Assembly: GCA_028704435.1 (NCBI GenBank)
Contig: JAQWFL010000012.1
Location: 1 to 64,000, forward strand
DNA length: 64,000 nucleotides
Direction: 5' to 3'
Source of the DNA: Anaerostipes sp.
GTDB lineage: Bacteria; Bacillota; Clostridia; Lachnospirales; Lachnospiraceae
In this document: piece after piece, positions 17,267-26,086 of the stretch
Layout: the number at the start of each line of letters is the position of its first letter
How positions within the stretch are numbered: position 1 is the stretch's first letter
The notes under the pieces: model-generated
Told to the model about the DNA's origin: nothing
Seen by the model: only the letters and a program-made list of their open reading frames with translations
Database searches by the model: none
Made by a program: the position numbers and the translations under genes

Positions 17267-17293
17267 TATTGGTTGATAAGGGAGAGTAATTCA

Positions 17294-18157
17294 ATGACAG
17301 TAAAAAATATGATACATATGGCAGATGATTTAACGCCGGTGGAAGCAGAAATTGCATATTATGTTATACAACATCAAGAACAGATTACAGAGTTATCTGT
17401 GGTAGAACTTGCAGAAAAGACCAATGTATCAAAATCAGCGGTCCATCGTTTTTGTAAAAAGATTGGATTAAAAGGGTTCAATGAATTAAAAATCGCTTTG
17501 ACAAAAGATATAGTAGAGCATCGAGAAGATGAGGAGATGATTGATGTAAACTATCCATTTGACAGGGAAGATGGATCTCAATTAATTGCGGATAAATTAG
17601 CAAAATTATACGAGACAGCCATTCATGATACTTATAATTATCTTGATTTTACGAAACTCCATCAAGTGGCACAATTATTACGCAAAGCAAAAATTGTTGA
17701 TATATATACACATGCACACAATATGAATGCAGCAGAGAATTTTCAAGATAAGATGCTAACCATTGGGAAGATTGTGAATTGTCCAAAGGGATTTTATAAA
17801 TTAAGATTGACTGCTTTGGCATCAGAAAAGGAACATGTTGCGATTGTGCTATCCTACTCTGGAAAAGCTATCTTTGTAAAGCCAATCTTAAAGATGTTGC
17901 ATCAAAAGAAAACTCCGGTTATATTAATTGGAAAATCTGGAAGCAACATATATCCACAATATGTAACACAGGCACTTAGTATTAGTGGACGAGAGAATTT
18001 ACGTGACCGCATTTCTCAATTTTCTTCCTACATTGCAATGCAATATATGCTAGATGTTATTTATGGTTGCATTTATAATATGGATCGCGAAAAGAATATC
18101 GAGTATCTAAAAGAATCCATAGAATTTATGGATGATCGAGATGTGGACGATGAATAG
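17294..18157 (+). CDS. RpiR/MurR-family transcriptional regulator
   Basis: A 287-aa regulator: N-terminal winged-helix domain (about 1-75, with LAEKTNVSKSAVHRFCKKIG as the recognition motif) and a C-terminal SIS sugar-phosphate-binding domain (about 115-250, with IVLSYSGKAIFVKPIL). ATG 17294 has GGGAGAG at 17280-17286; the upstream TTG at 17273 would bury that site. It precedes the GH4-mutarotase-PTS operon and probably controls it in response to a phosphorylated sugar, as RpiR proteins do for PTS-linked pathways. Its own terminator follows. Confidence 0.87.
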   Translation: MTVKNMIHMADDLTPVEAEIAYYVIQHQEQITELSVVELAEKTNVSKSAVHRFCKKIGLKGFNELKIALTKDIVEHREDEEMIDVNYPFDREDGSQLIADKLAKLYETAIHDTYNYLDFTKLHQVAQLLRKAKIVDIYTHAHNMNAAENFQDKMLTIGKIVNCPKGFYKLRLTALASEKEHVAIVLSYSGKAIFVKPILKMLHQKKTPVILIGKSGSNIYPQYVTQALSISGRENLRDRISQFSSYIAMQYMLDVIYGCIYNMDREKNIEYLKESIEFMDDRDVDDE

Positions 18158-18237
18158 ATTATCTTTTCAATAGGATGAGATGATTGAAGCCAATGAAGGA
18201 TATTGGCCAGAATTGAATTAAATGTATTAAAAGTTTC

Positions 18238-18277
18238 AAAAAGTTCCAGAAAGAGATTTCTTTCTGGAACTTTTTTT
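18238..18277 (+). terminator. Terminator after the RpiR gene
   Basis: AAAAAGTTCCAGAAA pairs with TTTCTGGAACTTTTT around a short loop; a T7 run follows at 18271-18277. Confidence 0.9.
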
Positions 18278-18307
18278 GGGAAAAACTATCTGCTTCGTCG
18301 TAATGTA

Positions 18308-18336
18308 TTGTCATTTATTCATCAAAATCATATGAT
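18308..18336 (+). promoter_or_regulatory. Promoter of the GH4-galM-PTS operon
   Basis: TTGTCA (18308-18313), 17-bp spacer, TATGAT (18331-18336), then AGGAGGTAT before ATG 18381. Confidence 0.6.
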
Positions 18337-18380
18337 GCAAACATAAAAGAAATGACATACGAAACTTAGGAGGTATATAC

Positions 18381-19769
18381 ATGAAAGGTGCAGTAAAAAT
18401 CGTGACAATTGGTGGTGGAAGTAGCTACACACCAGAGTTGATGGAAGGATTTATCAAACGGTACGAAAATCTACCCATCAAAGAAATATGGTTAGTTGAT
18501 ATTGAAGATGGAAGAGAAAAGGTAGAAGTTGTTGGAGCACTTGCTCAAAGAATGTGGGATGCATCTCCATATGACGTGAAAGTATACACAACGCTAGAAC
18601 GCAGAGAAGCTTTAAAAGATGCAGACTTTGTTACGACACAATTTAGAGTCGGACTTTTAGATGCCAGAATCAAGGATGAAAGAATTCCATCTCTTTATGG
18701 AATGCTAGGGCAGGAAACTAATGGTGCAGGAGGAATGTTCAAAGCATTTCGAACGATCCCAGTTATTGGGCAAATTATTGAAGATATGAAAGAGCTTTGT
18801 CCAGATGCTTGGTTAATCAATTTCACCAATCCAAGTGGAATGGTAACAGAAGCAGTAATCAAACATTTTGGATGGAAAAAATGTATTGGACTTTGTAATA
18901 TACCAACGATTTCGATGATGGCAGAACCTAAGATTCTAGGAAAGAAAATTGAAAATTTAAATTACAGATATGTTGGGTTAAATCATTTTCATTGGCACAA
19001 AGTGTATGACGAAGAAGGCAAGGATTTAACACCAGAATTAATCAATCATATCAATGAAAGAGATAATGGAACGCCAGCTAATATTTATCAAGCAAAATTT
19101 CCGCTAGAACTTCTTCATAGCATGAATTTAGTACCATGCGGTTATCACAGATATTATTACATGAAGCAAGCAATGCTTGAGCATGCCATAGAAGAATTCA
19201 ATGAAGGCGGAACACGTGCAGAGCAAATGAAACGAACAGAAAAAGAACTATTTGAAATCTATAAAAATGCAGAACTTCATGAAAAACCAGAGCAACTAGG
19301 AAAACGTGGAGGTGCTTACTATAGTGATGCTGCTTGTGAATGTATTCGTGCGATTTATGGAAATAAAAAAATTCACATGGTAGTGAGCACCCAAAATAAC
19401 GGAGCAATCTCCTGCTTGGATGATGATTCTATTGTAGAAGTGTCATGTATTATTTCTTCTGCAGGAGCTCAGCCAATGGCATGGGGACAACTTCCAGCAG
19501 CAGAAAAAGGTTGGATTCAAGTAATGAAAGCAATGGAAGAATGCACCATTGAGGCAGCATTGACTGGTGATTACGGAAAAGCAATGGAAGCATTTGTAAT
19601 CAATCCATTGGTTGAAAATAACGAATATACACAAAAGGTATTAGATGAGATGCTTGTTGCTCATGCAAAGTATTTACCTCAATTTGAAGAAAAAATCAAA
19701 GAACTAAAAGAAAAAGGAATTGCTTCTAAAGATCCAGTTGTTATGGATTTGATGGAACATGGTTTCTAA
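18381..19769 (+). CDS. GH4 6-phospho-glycosidase, probably 6-phospho-beta-glucosidase
   Basis: A 462-aa NAD- and Mn-dependent family 4 glycosidase acting on phosphorylated disaccharides delivered by a PTS. The Rossmann opening TIGGGSSYTPELM binds NAD; Cys172 in CNIPT and His202 in GLNHFHW are the metal ligands; GQETNGAGG is the loop before the nucleotide strand. The CN-I-P form of the metal motif points to the CelF/LicH beta-glucoside side rather than the CD-M-P alpha side, moderate certainty. It leads an operon with a mutarotase and an EIICBA permease, 12 and 14 nt apart, so intracellular 6-phosphodisaccharide cleavage is well supported. Confidence 0.88.
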   Translation: MKGAVKIVTIGGGSSYTPELMEGFIKRYENLPIKEIWLVDIEDGREKVEVVGALAQRMWDASPYDVKVYTTLERREALKDADFVTTQFRVGLLDARIKDERIPSLYGMLGQETNGAGGMFKAFRTIPVIGQIIEDMKELCPDAWLINFTNPSGMVTEAVIKHFGWKKCIGLCNIPTISMMAEPKILGKKIENLNYRYVGLNHFHWHKVYDEEGKDLTPELINHINERDNGTPANIYQAKFPLELLHSMNLVPCGYHRYYYMKQAMLEHAIEEFNEGGTRAEQMKRTEKELFEIYKNAELHEKPEQLGKRGGAYYSDAACECIRAIYGNKKIHMVVSTQNNGAISCLDDDSIVEVSCIISSAGAQPMAWGQLPAAEKGWIQVMKAMEECTIEAALTGDYGKAMEAFVINPLVENNEYTQKVLDEMLVAHAKYLPQFEEKIKELKEKGIASKDPVVMDLMEHGF

Positions 19770-19781
19770 GCGGAGGAGAGC

Positions 19782-20798
19782 ATGAGTGTAAAAAGAGAAG
19801 TATTTGGGTGTCTTCATAATGGGAAAAAAGCCTACATCTATACCATTGAAAACAAAAATGGATTTTCTGTAAAAGTCACAGATTTTGGCGTGAATATTGT
19901 GTCAACCATGGTAAAGGATAAAGATGGAATTACGAGAGATGTATCTTTAGGATATGACACATTGGAAGAATATTTTGAAAATGGGATCATGTTTGGTGCC
20001 ACCGTGGGAAGAAATGTTAATCGCATATCCAATGCAGCGTTTACGATTGATGGAATAAAATATCAAGTTGCAAAAAATCGTGGAAAACATAATATTCATA
20101 GCGATAAAGAGCATGGATTTCACAAAGTACTTTGGAATTCTGAAATTATTGATGAAAATGCTGTGAAATTTACATACCTTAGTCCAGACGGGGAACAAGG
20201 TTTCCCTGGAAACTTACAAGTATCGATTATTTATACCGTTACAAAAGGGAATGGACTGATGATTTCTTATCACGCGGTGAGTGACAAGAAAACACTTATT
20301 AATTTAACAAATCATAATTACTTTAATTTAGGTGGCCATGATAGTGGAACAATTGAAGAAACAAAAGTAAGAATTCTAGCTGATTGGTTTACACCAGTAG
20401 ATGAGGATACAATTCCAACAGGAGAAATTCGAAAAGTAGAAGGAACTACAATGGATTTTCGAAGATTCAAAGCAGTGAATACAGATATTGAGAAAGGATA
20501 TGACCACAATTTTGTGATTCAAAATCCTAATTGTGGAGTCAGGAAAATGGCAGAAGCTGTGGATGAGACAACCGGTATTGCTATGGAAGTGTATTCAGAT
20601 CTTCCAGGTATGCAATTTTATACAGGAAATACAATGAAAAAGACAAAAGGGAAAGGAGGCATCATGTATGGAAAACGATGTGGATTTTGTATGGAACCAC
20701 ATTACTTCCCCAATAGTATCAATACTAAAGAATTTGACGCACCTGTCTATGAGGCAGGACAAGTCTATGAAACGGTAACTATTTATCAATTCGTTTAA
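19782..20798 (+). CDS. galM: Aldose 1-epimerase (mutarotase)
   Basis: A 338-aa galactose-mutarotase-like protein that interconverts alpha and beta anomers of aldoses. The family motifs are GATVGRNVNRIS (substrate Arg/Asn), NLTNHNYFNLGG with the catalytic His, and the GYDHNFV Asp region followed by the catalytic Glu in CMEPHYFPNS. ATG 19782 follows GCGGAGGAG. Placement between a GH4 glycosidase and a PTS permease suggests it converts the anomer freed by hydrolysis into the one used by hexokinase or glycolysis. Confidence 0.9.
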   Translation: MSVKREVFGCLHNGKKAYIYTIENKNGFSVKVTDFGVNIVSTMVKDKDGITRDVSLGYDTLEEYFENGIMFGATVGRNVNRISNAAFTIDGIKYQVAKNRGKHNIHSDKEHGFHKVLWNSEIIDENAVKFTYLSPDGEQGFPGNLQVSIIYTVTKGNGLMISYHAVSDKKTLINLTNHNYFNLGGHDSGTIEETKVRILADWFTPVDEDTIPTGEIRKVEGTTMDFRRFKAVNTDIEKGYDHNFVIQNPNCGVRKMAEAVDETTGIAMEVYSDLPGMQFYTGNTMKKTKGKGGIMYGKRCGFCMEPHYFPNSINTKEFDAPVYEAGQVYETVTIYQFV

Positions 20799-20812
20799 GG
20801 GAGGAGAAAACG

Positions 20813-22987
20813 ATGTCAAACAACAAAAAGAAAAAAGGATCCGTATTTGCGGTCATCCAACAAGTAGGAAAATCATTTTTCTTACCAGTATCTGTACTGC
20901 CAATCGCAGGGATTCTGTTAGGACTAGGAGCTTCATTTACCAATGCTGATACCATTGCAGCATATCATTTAACTGGAATTATGGGAGAAGGAACACTGTT
21001 AAATGGACTTCTAACCATTATGTCACAAGTAGGAAATACTATCTTTGGAAACTTACCATTAATTTTTGCACTAGCGGTTGCACTTGGTATGGCAAAAAAT
21101 GAAAAAGCAGTTGCTGTACTTTCTGCTGGTATTTCATTTTTCGTTATGAATTCTACGATAAATGCCATGCTTAAGCTAACAGGAAAAATCTTAGCAGATG
21201 GAACCTATGCAAAAAGTGTATTAAATGGACAAATTACGAGTGTATGTGGAATTGACTCTCTACAAATGGGGGTATTTGCAGGAGTTCTTGTTGGACTTGT
21301 AACTGCAGCCCTACATAATCGTTTTTATAAACAAGAATTACCAGCAGCTTTAGCGTTCTTTTCTGGGGTTCGTTTTGTACCAATCATTTGTGTATTTGCA
21401 CATATTGGTGTTGGTATTATCTGTTACTTTATTTGGCCAATCATTCAAAGTGGAATCTTTGCACTTGGAAACTTGGTTATGGGAACAGGATATATTGGAA
21501 CTGCAATCTTTGGATTCCTAGAAAGAGCATTGATTCCATTTGGATTACACCATGTATTCTATATTCCATTTTGGCAGACATCTCTTGGCGGAACCATGGA
21601 AGTTGCAGGAAAAATGGTAGAGGGTGCACAAAATATTTTCTTTGCACAATTAGCTGACCCAGCAACAAAACACTTCTCAGTTGAAGCATGTCGTTTCATG
21701 ACTGGAAAATATCCATTTATGATGGCAGGACTTCCAGGAGCAGCATATGCAATGTATCGTTGTGCAAAACCTGAAAAACGTAAGTTGGTTGGAGGATTAT
21801 TGTTTTCAGCAGCTTTAACATCATTCCTTACAGGAATCACAGAGCCAATTGAATTTACATTCTTATTTATTGCACCAGGATTATTTATCCTACACTGCGG
21901 ATTGGCAGGATTGTCATTCGCAATTATGCATATTTTAAAAATCTGTATTGGAACAACATTCTCATGTGGATTGATTGACTTTATGCTTTATGGAGTGTTA
22001 CAAGGACAACAAAGAAGTAATTGGTTGATGATTATTCCAGTTTTTGCACTGTATGCAGTACTTTATTACTTTGTTTTTAAGCTTGTAATTGAAAAATTCA
22101 ACCTTCCAACACCAGGACGTGATGACAATGAAGAGGAAGTGAAGCTTTATACAAAGGCAGATTTTCAAGCAAAACAGGGAAATGCAGCAGCGGATGAAGA
22201 TGCACCAGATGACATGCAATCGCTACTAATTCTAAAGGGATTAGGTGGATTAAAGAATATTGAGGATATTGATTGTTGTGCAACAAGACTTCGTATTACA
22301 GTTGAAGATGAAAACAAGGTGACAGATAGTTACTTGAAACAATCTGGATCCAAAGGAATCATAAAAAAGGGAAATGGAATTCAGGTGATTTATGGACCAC
22401 AAGTACCCATTGTTAAGAGTAATTTTGAAGAATTTGTTCAGTATTACACAACAAAAGGAACAGATCCATCTGTAGAAGAGGTGTCACCCATAGAAGATTC
22501 TTCAGCTCCTGTTACAAAACAAAAGGAAATTGGTCATGGAAAACTTCTCGCAGTAGCAGATGGAAATGTGCTAGCTATGACAGAAGCAAAAGATAAAGCA
22601 TTTTCAAGCTGTGCCATGGGAGATGGATATATTGTGAAACCTACAAAAGGAGTGGTAGTAGCTCCAGCAGATGGAAAAATCACAGCATTAATCGAACCAT
22701 CTTTACATGCAGTTGGGATTGAAACGAAAGAAGGATTAAATCTATTGATTCACATAGGAATTGATACAGTAAAACTAGAAGGAAAAGGTTTTAAAGCATT
22801 TGTTGAAAATGGACAAGAAGTAAAAGCAGGAGATAAATTAGTAGAATTTGACATTAATATTGTAAAAGAAGCAGGGTACGCACCAGATATTCTAGTTATT
22901 GTTTTAGAGGATGAAAATCTTCAAAAAGTAGATTACAAGGTGGGACAAAATGCAGATGCAGGAACAACCGTAGTGGCAGAATATTAA
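20813..22987 (+). CDS. PTS EIICBA permease, glucose/glucoside family
   Basis: A 724-aa fused phosphotransferase permease. Residues about 1-440 are the EIIC membrane domain (about ten helices, with GITEPIEFTFLFIAP, the sugar-site motif), about 470-555 the EIIB domain with phosphocysteine Cys489 in DCCATRLR, and about 590-724 the EIIA domain with phospho-His647 in LLIHIGIDT. Domain order C-B-A resembles MalX/GlvC plus a Crr-like EIIA. Together with the GH4 enzyme it imports and phosphorylates a disaccharide or glucoside (beta-glucoside or maltose-like). The frame ends without an obvious strong terminator; a gap of about 330 bp follows. Confidence 0.92.
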   Translation: MSNNKKKKGSVFAVIQQVGKSFFLPVSVLPIAGILLGLGASFTNADTIAAYHLTGIMGEGTLLNGLLTIMSQVGNTIFGNLPLIFALAVALGMAKNEKAVAVLSAGISFFVMNSTINAMLKLTGKILADGTYAKSVLNGQITSVCGIDSLQMGVFAGVLVGLVTAALHNRFYKQELPAALAFFSGVRFVPIICVFAHIGVGIICYFIWPIIQSGIFALGNLVMGTGYIGTAIFGFLERALIPFGLHHVFYIPFWQTSLGGTMEVAGKMVEGAQNIFFAQLADPATKHFSVEACRFMTGKYPFMMAGLPGAAYAMYRCAKPEKRKLVGGLLFSAALTSFLTGITEPIEFTFLFIAPGLFILHCGLAGLSFAIMHILKICIGTTFSCGLIDFMLYGVLQGQQRSNWLMIIPVFALYAVLYYFVFKLVIEKFNLPTPGRDDNEEEVKLYTKADFQAKQGNAAADEDAPDDMQSLLILKGLGGLKNIEDIDCCATRLRITVEDENKVTDSYLKQSGSKGIIKKGNGIQVIYGPQVPIVKSNFEEFVQYYTTKGTDPSVEEVSPIEDSSAPVTKQKEIGHGKLLAVADGNVLAMTEAKDKAFSSCAMGDGYIVKPTKGVVVAPADGKITALIEPSLHAVGIETKEGLNLLIHIGIDTVKLEGKGFKAFVENGQEVKAGDKLVEFDINIVKEAGYAPDILVIVLEDENLQKVDYKVGQNADAGTTVVAEY

Positions 22988-23229
22988 TTTACAAGCGAAC
23001 TTTCTCTTGAAATATAGAGAGAGCTATGCCTTACTACTTTCAACGAGTGGAGAATAAGGAATCGACAAGGGGGATGTCCAAGCAATATAAACTGAATCAG
23101 GATTTTTGGTATGGACAGTCTGTGTTAGAATTGCAAGAAAGCATGAATCAACTCAGTATTAAAAAACTGTATGAGATGCAGGGAACACGTAATGTAACAA
23201 TGTTCTCTGCATTGTTGTGTAATAACACA
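22988..23229 (+). other. Gap after the PTS gene; possible small ORF and repeat
   Basis: A 73-codon frame runs 23026-23247 (MPYYFQRVENKES...), or from ATG 23074 (MSKQYKLNQ), but the possible ribosome site abuts that ATG and its 3' half is built from the 45-nt hairpin repeat. I do not recognise it and treat it as an unlikely or decayed gene. Nothing else is seen in the gap. Confidence 0.3.
23171..23215 (+). repeat. 45-nt hairpin repeat, copy 2
   Basis: The partner of 17086-17130. GCAGGGAACA pairs with TGTTCTCTGC (one G-T pair). It lies 15 bp before the promoter of the Rpn-type gene, as copy 1 lies 26 bp before that of the RpiR gene. Confidence 0.65.
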
Positions 23230-23258
23230 TTGACGGTTTACAAATAATGGAATATAAT
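23230..23258 (+). promoter_or_regulatory. Promoter of the Rpn-type nuclease gene
   Basis: TTGACG (23230-23235), 17-bp spacer, consensus TATAAT (23253-23258). Confidence 0.7.
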
Positions 23259-23315
23259 AAAAACGAAAGAATATAAATCGGGGAATGATATATGGTTGCA
23301 TTAGAAAGGATTCAT

Positions 23316-24233
23316 ATGTCAAAAACTGATCATATAACAAAGCATTTTTTTACGAACAAGATTAAATTCGCTGATTTATTCAACGGTATTTTATTTGAAG
23401 GAAAACAAATCATAGATTCCAAGGATTTAATTCAGGAGAATATAGAACATATTGTATCATTGAGTAAGAATAGACAAAGCCAAAAGAGTATAAACAGATA
23501 TCGAGATTGTTTTATGTCATGGAAAGGCAATGTAAGACTTTTACTGCTAGGCATTGAGAATCAGGAGAAGATTCACTATGCCATGCCATTAAAAAGTTTA
23601 ACTTATGATATTATGTGTTATGTAGAACAAGCAGAGCAGATTCGTAATTCTCACAGAGAAAAAAAGGAATATGGTAATTCAGCAGAATTCCTATCAGGAT
23701 GGCATAAGAGGGATTATCTTGACCCAGTGATTACGGTTGTTGTATATTGGGGAGAAGATGAGTGGGATGGTAAGTTGAATTTTCAAGATATGATAAAGAT
23801 ATCTGACGATGATATTAAAGAGGTGCTTGCACCCTACCTTCCAAAGTATCAAGTGCTTGTAGTAGAACCGAGAAAACTAAAGGATTTAGACGTGTTTCAA
23901 ACAAGTCTAAGAGATATCTTTGGTATGATGAAGTACCGGGATCAAGAAGAGCAATTCCAGAATTACGTTTCTAATAATGAAAGGTTATTGGATATGGAAG
24001 ATTTGGAATTATTGAAATCTGTTTTAAATGATAAGAGTTTTGTGTGCATTAAGGAAGAAGAGGAGGCGGTTACAGTGTGTAAAGCTACAGAGGCCATTTA
24101 TAATCGAGGAAAAGTAGAGGGTAAAATAGAGGGAAAAGAAGAAATTTTTAAAAAATTATATGAATTGGGTGTCGACAAAGAGTTGATTCAAAAACTAAAA
24201 GCAGAGCTGGAAAAGGAGAAACAGCCCGTGTAA
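23316..24233 (+). CDS. Rpn-family (PD-(D/E)XK) recombination-promoting nuclease
   Basis: A 305-aa protein of the Rpn / putative transposase (PF04754-like) family, which has a PD-(D/E)XK nuclease fold and is thought to promote recombination. Visible features are the opening KFADLFNGILFEGKQII, the DPVITVVVYWG strand with following acidic residues, and the family tail RGKVEGKIEGKEEIFKKLYELGV, a helix that in other members carries repeated EGK units. ATG 23316 has AAAGGA 5 nt before it; ATG 23292 is an alternative. These genes are often multicopy and mobile-looking without being true transposases. No target-site duplications are seen here. Confidence 0.75.
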   Translation: MSKTDHITKHFFTNKIKFADLFNGILFEGKQIIDSKDLIQENIEHIVSLSKNRQSQKSINRYRDCFMSWKGNVRLLLLGIENQEKIHYAMPLKSLTYDIMCYVEQAEQIRNSHREKKEYGNSAEFLSGWHKRDYLDPVITVVVYWGEDEWDGKLNFQDMIKISDDDIKEVLAPYLPKYQVLVVEPRKLKDLDVFQTSLRDIFGMMKYRDQEEQFQNYVSNNERLLDMEDLELLKSVLNDKSFVCIKEEEEAVTVCKATEAIYNRGKVEGKIEGKEEIFKKLYELGVDKELIQKLKAELEKEKQPV

Positions 24234-24255
24234 AATGTGAGATGAGGAAATAAAG

Positions 24256-24585
24256 ATGATAACAAGAGAAGAAGTGTTAAAGTATGGATTATCTTTTCCA
24301 GATACATATATAGACACACCATTTCGAGAGAAGAACTGGGTTTTAGTGCGATTCAAAAAGAATAAGAGAGCATTTTTATGGACTTATGAGATGGAAGGAA
24401 CCATGCGAATTAACATTAAAGTGGATCCAGAATGGCGACATGTGTGGAGAGAAACTTATGATGCTGTTCTTCCAGGATACCATCAAAATAAAAAATATTG
24501 GAATACAATTATTTTGGATGGAAGTGTTCCAACAAAGGAATTAAAAAGGATGATAGGAGAATCCTATGATTTGATTGTAAAGTAG
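24256..24585 (+). CDS. MmcQ/YjbR-family protein
   Basis: A 109-aa protein of the MmcQ/YjbR (DUF419) family: a small alpha/beta fold with LKYGLSFPDTYIDTPF at the start, the MRINIKVDPEW strand and GYHQNKKYWNTIILDG. Members bind DNA or act in an unknown cytoplasmic role. Length is normal. It follows the Rpn gene by 22 nt and may ride on its transcript. ATG 24256 follows ATGAGGAAAT. Confidence 0.88.
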   Translation: MITREEVLKYGLSFPDTYIDTPFREKNWVLVRFKKNKRAFLWTYEMEGTMRINIKVDPEWRHVWRETYDAVLPGYHQNKKYWNTIILDGSVPTKELKRMIGESYDLIVK

Positions 24586-24626
24586 ATAATTTACATGGAT
24601 GCGGTATGGTGGTATTCTGAAGATAG

Positions 24627-24665
24627 AAAAAGTAACCACAATCATGGGGATGCGGTTACTTTTTT
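24627..24665 (+). terminator. Terminator after the YjbR gene
   Basis: AAAAAGTAACC pairs with GGTTACTTTTTT around a 16-nt loop; T-run to 24665. Confidence 0.82.
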
Positions 24666-24723
24666 GATATTTTCCCAAGGGAAAACGGGTTAAAGATAAA
24701 TAGATATGAATGGAATCTTACGA

Positions 24724-24760
24724 GTTCATCTACCCATCAAAGGGTGAAGGGTAGATGAAC
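24724..24760. other. Inverted repeat spanning the histidine-kinase stop codon
   Basis: GTTCATCTACCC (24724-24735) and GGGTAGATGAAC (24749-24760) are perfect 12-bp complements. The kinase stop codon (24737-24739, minus strand) lies in the loop. There is no T-run, so it may be a stability or attenuation hairpin rather than a terminator. Confidence 0.55.
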
Positions 24761-26086
24761 AATAAATTTGCTGCCCTTTCCAAGTTCGCTTTCAACATGA
24801 ATCGTACCATGATGTGCTTTCACAATCCACTGAACCATAGACAAGCCTAATCCCATGCCATGATTACGGCTTTGCTCTACTTGATAGAGTCGATTCCAGA
24901 TTTTCTCCAAATTTGTTTTTGAGATTCCGATTCCATTGTCTTCTATTGATATGACAGCATTATGTTCCTGCTTCTCCAGATGAATATGAATCCATCCATT
25001 ATCAGTGCCATAAGTGATTCCATTATCAATAAGATTTAAAAATACTCTCATAAGTAGTGATTGATCACCTGAAATATAGATTTCTTTTGCTCCATCTATT
25101 GTGATTTCAATTCCACGTTTAGTTGCTTTTTCTTCAAGCTCCTCGGAAACCATTTCGATTAACATATGTAATTCTATTTCTTCATAGCTCAATCTTAAGG
25201 TTCCATTTTCACTTCTTGCAATCATTAATAATTGTGAGATAAGCTTTGACATTCGATTTGCTTGTCGCAAAATAATAGATAGACCCATTTTGTCATCTTC
25301 GCTGAGTTGCTCATTTTCAAGCATATATTCGCACTGAGAGATTAAGACAGCAATTGGGGTACGCAGTTCATGGGATACGTCGGAAGTAAACTGTTTTTCA
25401 TTTTCAAAGGATTCTTCTAACCGCTGGAACATATCATTAAATGTCATGGCTAGTTTGTACATCTCATCCTTTTTTTCTGGAATGGAAAGGCGATTGGTAA
25501 GATTATTTCCATCACGAATCTGGTCAACTGACTTACAGATACTATCCACAGGTTTAAGAGCGCGTTGTAGCATTCTGTAACTAATAATTCCAACAAAAAT
25601 TACAAGAACAAGAAAAGCAACCAGCATAAAAATACGTAAAGATGCCATAAAATCTTCAATATCATGGATGGAATCAATTCCACGAATCCATACAGTCTGA
25701 TTGTTTCCGTAATTATATACGGTATCATAGACCATCCAATGTTTTTCGTTGTTGGATACTGTTCGTACGTTGTTTGTAGAAAGTTTTGTGAGAGTAGGAA
25801 ATTCCTGAGGCAAAACCCCATGAAGTAAGACGCCATTTTTATCATAGATGGCATACATGATACCTTCATCATAAAAATCTACATCAGAATTTATTTCATA
25901 AGAACCTTTTTTAAAGCTAAGGTCTCCTACAAATTGGTCAACATTTTCTTGCAGTTGTTCTTCTGATTTTGATAGTTCTAACTGGTTCATATAAAATAGT
26001 CCGCAAATCATAACGATTCCAAGAATTAGAGCAATGATTGTGGTATATAATATTGTCATCTTTACTTTGATTGATAATTTTTTCAT
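24737..26086 (-). CDS. Sensor histidine kinase
   Basis: A 449-aa membrane sensor kinase. One helix at about 10-32, an extracellular sensing region to about 150, a second helix at about 152-175, then HAMP (about 175-225), HisKA with the phospho-His in FTSDVSHELRTPIAV, and HATPase_c with NLIDNGITYG (N box), IEDNGIGIS (G1) and GLGLSMVQ (G2). The start overlaps the response-regulator stop by 4 nt, so the pair is translationally coupled. The extracellular domain is short and gives no hint of ligand. Probable partner genes are the exported proteins read off in the opposite direction at 26886. Confidence 0.92.
   Translation of the reverse strand: MKKLSIKVKMTILYTTIIALILGIVMICGLFYMNQLELSKSEEQLQENVDQFVGDLSFKKGSYEINSDVDFYDEGIMYAIYDKNGVLLHGVLPQEFPTLTKLSTNNVRTVSNNEKHWMVYDTVYNYGNNQTVWIRGIDSIHDIEDFMASLRIFMLVAFLVLVIFVGIISYRMLQRALKPVDSICKSVDQIRDGNNLTNRLSIPEKKDEMYKLAMTFNDMFQRLEESFENEKQFTSDVSHELRTPIAVLISQCEYMLENEQLSEDDKMGLSIILRQANRMSKLISQLLMIARSENGTLRLSYEEIELHMLIEMVSEELEEKATKRGIEITIDGAKEIYISGDQSLLMRVFLNLIDNGITYGTDNGWIHIHLEKQEHNAVISIEDNGIGISKTNLEKIWNRLYQVEQSRNHGMGLGLSMVQWIVKAHHGTIHVESELGKGSKFIVHLPFTL

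Noticed and set aside
23026-23247. Small gene of 73 codons
   Set aside because: Its possible ribosome site abuts an internal ATG and the 3' part is the hairpin repeat; I kept it only as a note.
23316-24233. Rpn-type gene as an insertion sequence
   Set aside because: No terminal inverted repeats or target duplications flank it, so it is annotated as a nuclease gene and not as a mobile element.
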